Source: Microbacterium caowuchunii (GTDB taxonomy: Bacteria; Actinomycetota; Actinomycetes; Actinomycetales; Microbacteriaceae). Taken from it: a stretch of DNA of 64,000 bases. Position numbers and translations under genes: made by a program. Shown one piece after another: positions 12,042 through 20,265 of this stretch. The first letter of the stretch is position 1. Each line of letters starts with the position of its first letter. Below the pieces are notes generated by a model. The model was not told the origin of the DNA and searched no databases. It saw nothing but the letters and a program-made list of their open reading frames with translations. Location of the stretch: assembly GCF_008727755.1 (NCBI RefSeq), contig NZ_CP044231.1, positions 1-64,000 on the forward strand, in the 5' to 3' direction.

Positions 12042-12599
12042 ATGGTCCAGCACACTGCCGTCGCAACCGTCCACACCAACCACGGCGACATCGTCGTCAA
12101 CCTGTTCGGCGACCACGCGCCGCGCACCGTCCAGAACTTCACCGGTCTCGCCGACGGTTCGCAGGAATGGACCGACCCCGCCACCGGCAAGCCGGGCGAT
12201 CGCCCCCTCTACACGGATGTCGTCTTCCACCGGATCATCCCGGGCTTCATGATCCAGGGTGGCGACCCGCTGGGTCAGGGCACCGGCGGCCCGGGATACA
12301 CGTTCAACGACGAGATCCACCCGGAGCTGACGTTCCAGAAGCCGTACATCCTCGCCATGGCGAACGCCGGTCTCCGCCGCAACGCCATCACCGGTGCCGC
12401 CGAGGGGACGAACGGGTCGCAGTTCTTCATCACGACCGACCCGACGCCGTGGCTGCAGGGCAAGCACACCATCTTCGGTGAGGTGGCCGATGACGCCTCC
12501 CGCGCCGTGGTCGACGCGATCGCGGCCGTGCCCACCGGTGCCGGGGACCGCCCGGTAGAGCCCGTGGTCATCTCCTCCATCGACGTCGCCGCGGTCTGA
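12042..12599 (+). CDS. ppiA: Cyclophilin-type peptidyl-prolyl cis-trans isomerase
   Basis: A 185-aa cytoplasmic cyclophilin that catalyses proline isomerisation during protein folding. The catalytic segment FHRIIPGFMIQGGDP (near 64-78) has the key Arg, Phe and Gln. GTNGSQFFIT (near 125) and the W residue in PWLQGKHTIFG are also present. It has no signal peptide. A second, secreted cyclophilin lies at 48439-49110. The position before a rhomboid gene matches the Rv0009-Rv0010c/Rv0110-type arrangement in related genomes. Confidence 0.95.
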   Translation: MVQHTAVATVHTNHGDIVVNLFGDHAPRTVQNFTGLADGSQEWTDPATGKPGDRPLYTDVVFHRIIPGFMIQGGDPLGQGTGGPGYTFNDEIHPELTFQKPYILAMANAGLRRNAITGAAEGTNGSQFFITTDPTPWLQGKHTIFGEVADDASRAVVDAIAAVPTGAGDRPVEPVVISSIDVAAV

Positions 12600-12612
12600 C
12601 CTCCTTCCTGGC

Positions 12613-13488
12613 GTGACGAACCCCGGGTTCGCGGGAAACCGCGAGAACTTCTGTTACCGGCATCCCGATCGGCAGAGCTTCGTGCTGTGCCAGCGGTGTC
12701 TGCGCACGATCTGTCCGGAGTGTCAGACGCAGGCGGCCGTCGGTGTGATCTGCCCGGAGTGCATGCAGGAGCAGCAGCGCTCCGCCACTCCGGCGCAGCG
12801 CACGGCGCAACGCCGGTGGCAGAGGTCGGGGGTCGTCGCGGCCGGGTCGGGTCGTCCGGTCGTCACGTACACCATCATCGGCGTGACCGCCGCGGTGTAC
12901 GTGTTGCAGTTCCTGTTCGGGAACGTCATCACGCGCGCTCTGGGGTTCTACGCGGGCGCCCTTTATCCCCAGCTGACGGGCGGGCCGTTCGAACCCTGGC
13001 GGCTGCTGACGGCGAGCGTGGCGCACTCGTCGCTCTGGCATGTGGGCCTGAACATGCTGGCGCTCTGGATGATCGGGCGCAGTCTCGAGCCTCTGCTCGG
13101 CAGGGCCCGGTTCCTCACGTTGTACCTGCTCAGCGCCCTGGGCGGGTCGGTCGCCGTCGCCCTGCTCGCGCCCGGCAGTTTCGTGGTCGGCGCGTCCGGC
13201 GCGATCTTCGGGATCTTCGGCGCCCTCATCATCATCGCGCGACACATCGGCTCGCAGATCACCGGCATCCTGATCGTGCTGGGCATCAACCTGGCGATCG
13301 GATTCATCCCCGGGATGGGGATCTCCTGGCAGGCGCACGTGGGTGGCCTCGTGACGGGTGCGGTGATCGGTCTGATCTACGCGCGCACACGCGCGCCGCG
13401 TCAGCGTCCGCTGCAGATCGGTCTGCTCGTCGGGTGGGCCGTGGTCCTCGGGCTGCTGCTGCTCGTGCCGCCGGTGATCTACGGGTGA
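12613..13488 (+). CDS. Rhomboid family intramembrane serine protease
   Basis: A 291-aa membrane protease. Cysteine and histidine pairs at about 14-52 (CYRHPDRQ, CQRCLRTICPEC, CPEC) form a B-box-like zinc-binding module. This precedes about six membrane helices from about 80 to 290. The catalytic serine is S195 in GASGAIFG and the catalytic histidine is H242 in AHVGG. The GTG start is 13 bases after ppiA, so co-transcription is likely. The substrate is unknown. The gene converges on crgA. Confidence 0.92.
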   Translation: MTNPGFAGNRENFCYRHPDRQSFVLCQRCLRTICPECQTQAAVGVICPECMQEQQRSATPAQRTAQRRWQRSGVVAAGSGRPVVTYTIIGVTAAVYVLQFLFGNVITRALGFYAGALYPQLTGGPFEPWRLLTASVAHSSLWHVGLNMLALWMIGRSLEPLLGRARFLTLYLLSALGGSVAVALLAPGSFVVGASGAIFGIFGALIIIARHIGSQITGILIVLGINLAIGFIPGMGISWQAHVGGLVTGAVIGLIYARTRAPRQRPLQIGLLVGWAVVLGLLLLVPPVIYG

Positions 13489-13494
13489 CGGAAG

Positions 13495-13515
13495 TTATCC
13501 ACAGGTTCATCCACA
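13495..13515 (+). other. Pair of DnaA boxes outside oriC
   Basis: A perfect TTATCCACA (13495-13503) is followed after 3 bases by TCATCCACA (13507-13515). They lie in the 67-base gap between the convergent rhomboid and crgA genes. Spacing and orientation resemble clustered DnaA sites, about 12 kb from oriC. They might titrate DnaA or affect replication timing. Confidence 0.6.
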
Positions 13516-13555
13516 GCTTGGGGATGAATCACACCGGTGTCATTCCGATCCGGGG

Positions 13556-13792
13556 TCAGCGCCAGCGGGTCGTCATCAGGAAGCCGATGAAGGCGATCCC
13601 GAAGCCGATCACGAGGTTCCAGGCGTCGATGCCGGGAATCGGGAACTGGCTCCCGCTGAGGTAGAACACCAGCACCCAGACCAAGCCGACCAGCATGAGG
13701 CCGATCATGATGGGCTTGAACCAGACGGGATTCGGTGCGGGCTCACCGGCCTGTGCGGGCGTGAGGTCCTCGTCGTTGTCCGAGCGTGCCAT
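13556..13792 (-). CDS. crgA: Cell division protein CrgA
   Basis: A 78-aa inner-membrane protein that in actinobacteria links FtsZ with septal peptidoglycan synthases and coordinates division. It has a polar N-terminus (1-22) followed by two transmembrane helices (about 26-45 and 55-74). The family sequence NPVWFKPIMIGLMLVGLVWV is present. Length and chromosomal position match Rv0011c. Confidence 0.93.
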   Translation of the reverse strand: MARSDNDEDLTPAQAGEPAPNPVWFKPIMIGLMLVGLVWVLVFYLSGSQFPIPGIDAWNLVIGFGIAFIGFLMTTRWR

Positions 13793-13857
13793 AACGACAT
13801 CCTAGCCCGAGGGCCGCGCGGGGTCCGAGTCCCGTGTCCCCGATCGCCGGAGGGGTC

Positions 13858-15033
13858 TCAGGGCGTGGGCACGGCGGGGGTGAGGTACTGCCGCTGCAAC
13901 CAGTCGCCGAAGTGCACCCGGCGCAGACAACTCGTCGGGTCGCTGCACTTCAGGACAGGGTCGTGCGAGGCGTACGCGGAGAAGGCCGCGAGCTTCCGTG
14001 CCAGTTCCGCGTCACCGACGTTGACCGGCTGGGCATCCGAGGGATAGCCGAGGGCGTAGCGCACCCGGTCGGCCAGGTCCTGGGCGACGGCGGCGCTGAC
14101 GATCTCGCCGACGGCCCGATGATCGGGATGGTCCGGCGTTCCGCTGTCGGAGGGGGTGGGCTGATGTGTGAGCACGGTCGCAGCGTCGTAGCCCTCGATG
14201 AGCTCCCGGACGGTCTTCTCGAGCGTTGCCCGCGACACGGACCGGCCGGTGTCGAGGGTCCGCAAGGACAGCAGCTCGCCGGAATTGAGCTTGGTCAGGG
14301 TCTGCTCGCCGGTGTACTCGAACGTCGCCCCGGCCAGGCCGCCGTCCGGCAGCCGGAGGAAGAACAGGGTGATGCGGTCGTCGTCGACCGGACGGCTCAT
14401 GGTCAGGACGGCGCCGCTCGCGAGCTGGATCGTCCGGTCTGTCCACGGGCCCGACGATCCGCGCATCACGTCGTAGGCGGCCCGGATGCCGGCCTCCCGC
14501 TCCGAGGCGTACGTCGATTCGCCCTCACCGGCATCCGAGTAGGTGAAGAAGAACGTGCGCACACAGTCGCCGGCCTGCAGCGCCCGGTCGAGCTCGGGGT
14601 TGCCGAAGATGAGGTCGTCGTCGTAGTGCGCCCAGAAGGACACCAGGGTGTCGCCGGGGCAGGGCGGATCGAGGACCTGGACGGGGGAGACGAACGGGAC
14701 GGCCGGATCCCCGGACTCCCCGTCGAGCACGGTGGGGATGTCGTCGCACTGTGCGCTGGAGGCGAGGAAGACGACCGCATCCGCCCGGAACTGGTCCAGC
14801 GCACGCACCTCAGCCACGGGATCGCCGCCGCGTGCCGCGAACACCGGTCCGCACTGCTCGGACACGATCGCGCTGATCTCCTCGTCGGTGAGGTCGTTGG
14901 CGACGACGGGCTGCGGCGGGGGAGGCGTGATCGAGGGCTCCGGCGCGGATGCGGGGCTGCTGCAGCCCGCGATCACCGCGGTCGCGCCGACCAGGGCGCA
15001 GAGCACAGCCGTCCACCGTCTCGGGTGCGCCAC
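13858..15033 (-). CDS. PIG-L-like deacetylase lipoprotein
   Basis: A 391-aa secreted lipoprotein with a signal peptide ending in the lipobox AVIAGC (Cys24) and a proline-rich linker to about 45. The C-terminal two thirds resembles the PIG-L/LmbE zinc deacetylases, which act on N-acetylglucosaminyl compounds. The usual AHPDDE metal motif is here AHYDDD (135-140), and the second HxxH-type site is DHPDHRAVG with H302 and H305. The starting GTG is at 15033. The gene stands alone, divergent from the sortase gene. The substrate is unknown, and the altered motif makes activity uncertain. Confidence 0.75.
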   Translation of the reverse strand: MAHPRRWTAVLCALVGATAVIAGCSSPASAPEPSITPPPPQPVVANDLTDEEISAIVSEQCGPVFAARGGDPVAEVRALDQFRADAVVFLASSAQCDDIPTVLDGESGDPAVPFVSPVQVLDPPCPGDTLVSFWAHYDDDLIFGNPELDRALQAGDCVRTFFFTYSDAGEGESTYASEREAGIRAAYDVMRGSSGPWTDRTIQLASGAVLTMSRPVDDDRITLFFLRLPDGGLAGATFEYTGEQTLTKLNSGELLSLRTLDTGRSVSRATLEKTVRELIEGYDAATVLTHQPTPSDSGTPDHPDHRAVGEIVSAAVAQDLADRVRYALGYPSDAQPVNVGDAELARKLAAFSAYASHDPVLKCSDPTSCLRRVHFGDWLQRQYLTPAVPTP

Positions 15034-15106
15034 GCGTCACCGCCTTTCCCTCCGCGACCATTGTCCCACCCGGCCCGCTCCCGGGCCCATCCCGTACACT
15101 TCCGGT

Positions 15107-15907
15107 ATGTCCGCGGCGCGCCCCCCTGAGAGTGGTTCGGCGGGTCCGTCCACCCGCCGTGGTCGCCGCCGCAGGTCGCGCGTGAGCGTGGTGGGGGTCA
15201 TCGGCGAGGTGCTCCTCACCGCCGGTGTGATCGCGTTCCTTTTCGTGGCGTGGCAGATGTGGATCGGCGATGCGATCGTCGGTGCGCAGAACAACGCCGA
15301 GGGATCCCAGCTCGCCGAGCAGTGGGAGCAGCAGTACGAGACCGTATCCCCCGATGCCACGCCGGATCCCGAAGCCACGGACTCGGCCGCGGTGACGGCG
15401 GACCCGATAGCCATCCCGGAAGCCGCCGAGGGGGAGACCTTCGGGATCATGCGGATCCCCCGTTTCGGCGCGGACTACATGGTCAAGCTCGCCGGCGGGG
15501 TCAACGCCTCGACCAGCCTGAACGTCGGCGCGATCGGGCACTACCCGGGCACGGCCATGCCGGGCGATGTGGGCAACTTCGCTGTGGCCGCCCACCGCGG
15601 CAGTCACGGCGCGCCGTTCATGAACCTCCCCGCACTGCAGGCCGGTGACGCGATCGTCATCGAGACGCCGGACGGGTGGTACACCTACCGGTTCCGCAAC
15701 TCCGAGTACGTCACACCCGATTCCGTCGACGTGCTGCTTCCCGTTCCCCGCCAGGACGATGTGGCGGCCGACGATCGGTACATCACGATGACCACGTGCA
15801 GTCCCCGCTACGGCTTCTCGGAGCGGCTGGCCGCCTACGGGGTGTTCGAGTCCTTCACCCCGCGCTCGGCGGGGGAGCCGGCAGCGCTGACCGAGGCGGT
15901 GGCCTGA
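15107..15907 (+). CDS. Class E sortase
   Basis: A 266-aa membrane-anchored transpeptidase that attaches secreted proteins to the cell wall. A basic N-terminus (15-27) precedes one transmembrane helix (about 28-50) and a Ser/Asp/Pro-rich linker. The sortase domain follows, with the catalytic triad H163 (AAHRGSHG), C231 (TTCSP) and R240. The TTCSP active site fits class E enzymes of high-GC Gram-positives. ATG 15107 starts the homologous frame. The stop overlaps the next ATG by one base (TGATG). Confidence 0.92.
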   Translation: MSAARPPESGSAGPSTRRGRRRRSRVSVVGVIGEVLLTAGVIAFLFVAWQMWIGDAIVGAQNNAEGSQLAEQWEQQYETVSPDATPDPEATDSAAVTADPIAIPEAAEGETFGIMRIPRFGADYMVKLAGGVNASTSLNVGAIGHYPGTAMPGDVGNFAVAAHRGSHGAPFMNLPALQAGDAIVIETPDGWYTYRFRNSEYVTPDSVDVLLPVPRQDDVAADDRYITMTTCSPRYGFSERLAAYGVFESFTPRSAGEPAALTEAVA

Positions 15908-16062
15908 TGTACGGCGCCCTCTGGCGAGTCCTGCCCGGACCTTGGTGGGTCCGGTTGCTGATCGTCCTCGTCCTGGTCGCGGCGGTCCTGTACGCGCTCT
16001 TCTTCTACGTGTTCCCCTGGGTCAGCCCTCTGCTCCTGCCCGAAGACGTCACGGTCGAGTGA
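15907..16062 (+). CDS. Small single-pass membrane protein
   Basis: A 51-aa protein with one strong hydrophobic helix (about 16-43) flanked by short polar ends. It is translationally coupled at both ends: TGATG with the sortase gene and GTGA with the amidotransferase gene. Similar tiny membrane proteins occur at this locus in related genomes. I cannot assign a function. The two overlaps and the coding-like composition make it a real gene. Confidence 0.8.
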   Translation: MYGALWRVLPGPWWVRLLIVLVLVAAVLYALFFYVFPWVSPLLLPEDVTVE

Positions 16063-16745
16063 ACGGGACGTCCGTCGCAGGCGTGCCCGTGCTGGTCCTG
16101 GACAACCATGACAGCTTCGTCCACACGCTGATCGGCTATCTGGTGGAACTCGGGGCGCGGGTGACCGTGCGCGAGGCGGACGAGATCTCCCTCGATGCCG
16201 TCCCGGACGCGCTGGTGGGGTTCGCCGGGGTGCTCATCTCGCCGGGGCCCGGCAGGCCCGAGGATGCGGGTGCCTCGATCGCCGTCGTTCGTGCGGCCGC
16301 GGCGACCGGAACGCCGCTGCTCGGGGTGTGCCTCGGGCATCAGGCGCTGGCCGTGGCTTTCGGTGCGCGGGTCGCGGTCGCCCCGGAGCTCATGCACGGG
16401 ATGACCTCCCCCGTACACCACACCGGAGAGGGCGTCTTCGCCGGTGTCCCCTCCCCGGTGACGACCGGCCGGTATCACTCCCTGGCCGTCGTGCCCGAGA
16501 CCGTGCCGGACGAGCTGCGCATCACGGCACGGACGCCGGAGGGAACGGTCATGGGCATCGTCCATCGGACCCTTCCGCTGGCCGGGGTCCAGTTCCACCC
16601 GGAGAGCGTGCTCACCGAGCACGGTTACCGGATGATCGGGACCTGGCTGGAATCCATCGGGGTCCCGGATGCGGCAGCGCGCGGTGCCGGTCTGTCCCCG
16701 CACCGGGGGCGTGCCGTGGTCAGCCCGAGCAGTACGTCAGGGTGA
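16059..16745 (+). CDS. Glutamine amidotransferase, anthranilate/aminodeoxychorismate synthase component II
   Basis: A 228-aa class I glutamine amidotransferase of the TrpG/PabA type. It supplies ammonia to a chorismate-using partner. The oxyanion segment SPGPGRPEDAG (near 64), the nucleophile GVCLGHQ (near 88-94) and the C-terminal QFHPES with catalytic His/Glu (near 180) are intact. GTG 16059 overlaps the previous stop; GTG 16083 is an alternative. No trpE or pabB is adjacent. The position before pknB matches Rv0013 (annotated trpG/pabA). Its last 26 bases overlap the convergent pknB end. Confidence 0.9.
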   Translation: MNGTSVAGVPVLVLDNHDSFVHTLIGYLVELGARVTVREADEISLDAVPDALVGFAGVLISPGPGRPEDAGASIAVVRAAAATGTPLLGVCLGHQALAVAFGARVAVAPELMHGMTSPVHHTGEGVFAGVPSPVTTGRYHSLAVVPETVPDELRITARTPEGTVMGIVHRTLPLAGVQFHPESVLTEHGYRMIGTWLESIGVPDAAARGAGLSPHRGRAVVSPSSTSG

Positions 16746-18426
16746 TCTCCGAGGAGATCGGCACCTCGCCCGGCGCCAGGGACATGACCTTGACCGTGCT
16801 GGGCGTCGTCGCCGGGCAGCCCGGATCCTCCGCGGCGGTCACGACGAGCCCCAGGTTCTCGAGATCCCGGGTCGCCGCATCCATGGTGTAGCCGGTCACG
16901 TCGTTGAGCACGACCCGTCCGCTCGCCACCCGGAGGTTGATGATGGTCCCCGCCGGCACCTCGGTGCCCGCCTGGATCTCCCCGTCGGCGGTGAGCGCGG
17001 CGAGGACGATCCCGCCGGCGGTGCGCGGGTCGTTGACGGGGGTGATGGTCCCCATCGTGAGACCCGCCGCCGCCAGGGCGTCCCGTGCCTCCTGCTCGGG
17101 GATGCCGGTGAGCGGGGGGACCGCCACGCTCTCCTTGCCGGTGGAGACGAAGACGGTGACGGCCTGACCGGGGGAGACGGACGTACCCGCCATCGGATCG
17201 GTGCGGACGACGTTGCCGACGCCGATGCGATCGTCCGCGATGTCCTCCCGTTCGACGAGCAGGTCCTCCGCGGTGAGCAGCTCCACGGCCCGCTCGAAGG
17301 TCATCGTGGACACGTCCGGAACGATCCGCGCCGAGTCCGGCACCGGGTCCGCGGGACGGATGGTGAGGACCCAGAACAAGACGGAGATCAGGAGCACGGC
17401 GAGTATGACGACACCGGACCAGATCCACGCGACGGGCGGACCCGCCTGCGTGCGCCGCATCGTGGTGTCGTTGGACAGCTGCCGCAGCGAGCGGGCGGTC
17501 TCGGTCGCCTGACGGGGGTTCGCGCCGTACAGCTGGCTGGTGAGCGTGCCGACCTGGCGCTTGGACGGCGCCCGTCCGCTGAGGCCCTCCTCGATGGCCG
17601 CGCGGAAGGAGGCGGCATCCTGGTATCGCTGGTACGGGTCCTTCGCGAGCGCACGCAGGACGACGGCGTCGAGGCCGCGCGGGATGTCCTCGACGATGTC
17701 CGTCGGCGGCACGGGCGTCTCGCTCACGTGCTGGTAGGCGACCGCCACGGGGGTCTCCCCGCGGAAGGGCGGGCGTCCGGTGAGCATCTCGTACAGGACG
17801 ACACCGGCCGAGTAGAGGTCCGCGCGCGCGTCGACCGGTTCGCCCTTGGCCTGCTCGGGAGAGAAGTAGGCGGCGGTGCCGAGGATCGTGGTGGTCTCCG
17901 CGACGGTGGACGACGAATCGGACACCGCGCGTGCGATGCCGAAGTCCATGACCTTCACCTGACCGGAGCCGGTCACCATGACGTTGCCGGGCTTGATGTC
18001 CCGGTGGACCACGCCCGCCCGGTGCGAGTACTCGAGGGCTTCGAGGATGCCGTCGGCGTACCGGGCCGCCTGCTCCGGCGTCAGGGGACCCTCGGCGATG
18101 ATGTCCTTCAGCAGGGCTCCGTGTACGAGCTCCATGACGATGAACGGCACGGGATGCACGGAACCGTCGGGCGCGGTCTCGGATCCCTCGCCCGCATCGA
18201 ACACGCGCACGATGGCGGGATGCGCCATCCGGGAGGCCGCCTGCGCCTCGAGGCGGAACCGCGTGCGGAACGCCGCGTCGTCGGCGAGTTCGCGCTTGAG
18301 GATCTTCAGCGCCACCTCGCGGCCGAGGGTGAGGTCGTACCCCCGGTAGACGCTGGCCATTCCGCCGCGGCCGATGAGCTCGTCGACGCGATAACGGCCG
18401 GCGAGCACACGTGGATCATCTGACAC
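16720..18426 (-). CDS. pknB: Serine/threonine protein kinase PknB with PASTA repeats
   Basis: A 568-aa transmembrane kinase that senses peptidoglycan fragments and controls growth and division. The cytoplasmic kinase domain (about 10-275) has the Gly-rich loop GRGGMA (19-24), K41, HRDIKPGN with D143 and DFG with D161. A juxtamembrane Thr-rich region follows, then a transmembrane helix (about 330-355). Three extracellular PASTA repeats run to the C-terminus, the last with two cysteines. It has a GTG start. It is the last gene of the fhaA-to-pknB operon, separated from pknA by a hairpin. Confidence 0.95.
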   Translation of the reverse strand: MSDDPRVLAGRYRVDELIGRGGMASVYRGYDLTLGREVALKILKRELADDAAFRTRFRLEAQAASRMAHPAIVRVFDAGEGSETAPDGSVHPVPFIVMELVHGALLKDIIAEGPLTPEQAARYADGILEALEYSHRAGVVHRDIKPGNVMVTGSGQVKVMDFGIARAVSDSSSTVAETTTILGTAAYFSPEQAKGEPVDARADLYSAGVVLYEMLTGRPPFRGETPVAVAYQHVSETPVPPTDIVEDIPRGLDAVVLRALAKDPYQRYQDAASFRAAIEEGLSGRAPSKRQVGTLTSQLYGANPRQATETARSLRQLSNDTTMRRTQAGPPVAWIWSGVVILAVLLISVLFWVLTIRPADPVPDSARIVPDVSTMTFERAVELLTAEDLLVEREDIADDRIGVGNVVRTDPMAGTSVSPGQAVTVFVSTGKESVAVPPLTGIPEQEARDALAAAGLTMGTITPVNDPRTAGGIVLAALTADGEIQAGTEVPAGTIINLRVASGRVVLNDVTGYTMDAATRDLENLGLVVTAAEDPGCPATTPSTVKVMSLAPGEVPISSEITLTYCSG

Positions 18427-18460
18427 GGCGACTCCCTGGGTGCAACGTGTGCCAGCCTAA

Positions 18461-18495
18461 CCGACCCGCCCGTGGACTCCCCGCGGGCGGGTCGG
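18461..18495 (-). terminator. Hairpin between pknA and pknB
   Basis: A 12-bp perfect stem (18461-18472 with 18484-18495) has an 11-base loop in the only real gap (75 bases) of the kinase operon. It may be a partial terminator or an mRNA processing signal that lowers pknB relative to pknA. Confidence 0.55.
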
Positions 18496-18501
18496 GACAT
18501 C

Positions 18502-20265
18502 TCAAGGAGTGCTGTCCGGCGTGGGGTCGGGGTCGGGCTCGGGAGCGGCCTGGACGGTCGCCTGGGTCTGCGGCGACGATTCGCTGTCGCGCGTCGTCCC
18601 GTTCCCGGATCCAGAGCAGGTGACCGTGTAGCTGACGATCAGCGCCTGGTTCGTGTTGCTGCCCACCTCGAGCTGGACGGGGCGTTCGTTCGGTCCCGCC
18701 TTGGCCGTGGACTGACCGGTCGAGGCGAAGATCCCGTTGACCGCCGTGAGGTTGTAGCTGACGACCGATCCGGTACCGGAGGGGCAGGAGAAACCGTCCC
18801 AGTTGATCTGCACGGTCGAGCCCGGGGTCACGGTGTCGACGGACGAGCCGTTCACCTGGATCCGGGGTGCCGTGGGGGCGCCGATCTGGATCTGCTCCCC
18901 GTAGACCGTGAGCGTCACCGCCTGGGTGGCAGGCACGTTCCCGGTCGGGTCGACCTGGTACACCCGGCCGACCTGATCCGCGGAGGACGCGGCGTTCCCG
19001 GTCTGGCAGGAGATGTTCTCCAGCCCCGCCTCGGATGCCACGGCCCTGGCCTCGTCGCAGGTCTTGCCCACGAGCCCCAGTCCGTCCACGTTCACCGCGT
19101 TCGAGGTCTGGGTGGGGGCAGGAGTGCTCGCCGTCGGGCGGGGCGCGCTGCTGGCCGGGGAACTGCTCGTGGTGGAGGAATCCGGTGCCGGGTTCCCGAA
19201 CAGCGCCCAGATCGTTCCGCCCAGGACGATGACGAGCAGGGCGATGAGCGCGATGAGCGGCCACGTCCACGGGCTGCGTTTGCGCTTGGTTGTCTTCTCG
19301 GCGGTCGCGGCCGGCGCGGTGCCCGAGGGCAGGAGCTGCGTGGCCATGCCCGTCTCCCCGCCGAAACCGAGCAGTTGGGTCGCGTCGTCGTCGTCGTCGG
19401 CGACGCCCGCCGCGACGGCGGGGACGGCGGCGGCTGCGGCGGCGAGGTCGCCACGGCGCAGCGCGCTGGCGGCACGCGCGACCGCGGCCGACGAGGCGGG
19501 GCGGTCCTCGGGCTTCTTGGCGATCATCGCCAGGACGAGGTTCTGCACGGGGACCGGCACGGTCGACGGCAGCGGCGGCGGCTGCTCGTTGATCTGCGCC
19601 ATCGCGATGGCGACCTGGGACTCGCCGGTGAACGGACGCTTCCCCGCCAGGCACTCGTACGCGACGATCCCGAGCGAGTAGGTGTCGGTCGCCGGCGAGG
19701 CCGCGTGACCGGACGCCTGCTCGGGCGAGAGGTACTGCACCGTGCCCATGACCTGACCGGTGGCCGTGAGCGGCACCTGGTCGGCGATCCGGGCGATGCC
19801 GAAGTCGGTGATCTTCACCCGGCCGTCCGGCGTGATCAGGAGGTTCCCGGGCTTGATGTCGCGGTGCACCAGGCCCGCGGCATGCGCCGCCTGGAGAGCC
19901 GACGCGGTCTGGGCGACGATGTCCAGCGTCTTGTCGGTCGAGAGGGGTCCCTCGCGCTCCAGGATCGTGGACAGCGCTTCCCCGGGGACGAGCTCCATGA
20001 CGAGGAAGGCGGAGCCGTTCTCCTCGCCGTAGTCGAAGACGCTCGCGATCCCTTCGTGGTTCACCAGCGCGGCGTGGCGGGCCTCGGCGCGGAAGCGCTC
20101 CAGGAAGCCCGGGTCGCCCATGTACTCGTCTTTGAGGATCTTGATGGCGACGGTCCGGCCGATGACGTGGTCGGTAGCCTCCCACACCTCGCCCATGCCG
20201 CCGATGGCGATCCGAGAGTCCAACTCATACCGGCCACCGAAAGTCGCACCCTGCGTCGGTCTCAT
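18502..20265 (-). CDS. pknA: Serine/threonine protein kinase (PknA position) with extracellular domains
   Basis: A 587-aa transmembrane kinase. The kinase domain (about 10-270) has the loop IGGMGEV (21-27), K42, HRDIKPGN near 138 and DFGIAR. A transmembrane helix lies at about 333-358. Unlike the short extracellular tail of mycobacterial PknA, it carries one PASTA-like repeat (about 400-460). An immunoglobulin/fibronectin-like segment (about 465-555) follows, with two cysteines, and then an Asp/Pro-rich tail. Its start overlaps the pbpA stop by 4 bases. The name is given from synteny. Confidence 0.9.
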   Translation of the reverse strand: MRPTQGATFGGRYELDSRIAIGGMGEVWEATDHVIGRTVAIKILKDEYMGDPGFLERFRAEARHAALVNHEGIASVFDYGEENGSAFLVMELVPGEALSTILEREGPLSTDKTLDIVAQTASALQAAHAAGLVHRDIKPGNLLITPDGRVKITDFGIARIADQVPLTATGQVMGTVQYLSPEQASGHAASPATDTYSLGIVAYECLAGKRPFTGESQVAIAMAQINEQPPPLPSTVPVPVQNLVLAMIAKKPEDRPASSAAVARAASALRRGDLAAAAAAVPAVAAGVADDDDDATQLLGFGGETGMATQLLPSGTAPAATAEKTTKRKRSPWTWPLIALIALLVIVLGGTIWALFGNPAPDSSTTSSSPASSAPRPTASTPAPTQTSNAVNVDGLGLVGKTCDEARAVASEAGLENISCQTGNAASSADQVGRVYQVDPTGNVPATQAVTLTVYGEQIQIGAPTAPRIQVNGSSVDTVTPGSTVQINWDGFSCPSGTGSVVSYNLTAVNGIFASTGQSTAKAGPNERPVQLEVGSNTNQALIVSYTVTCSGSGNGTTRDSESSPQTQATVQAAPEPDPDPTPDSTP

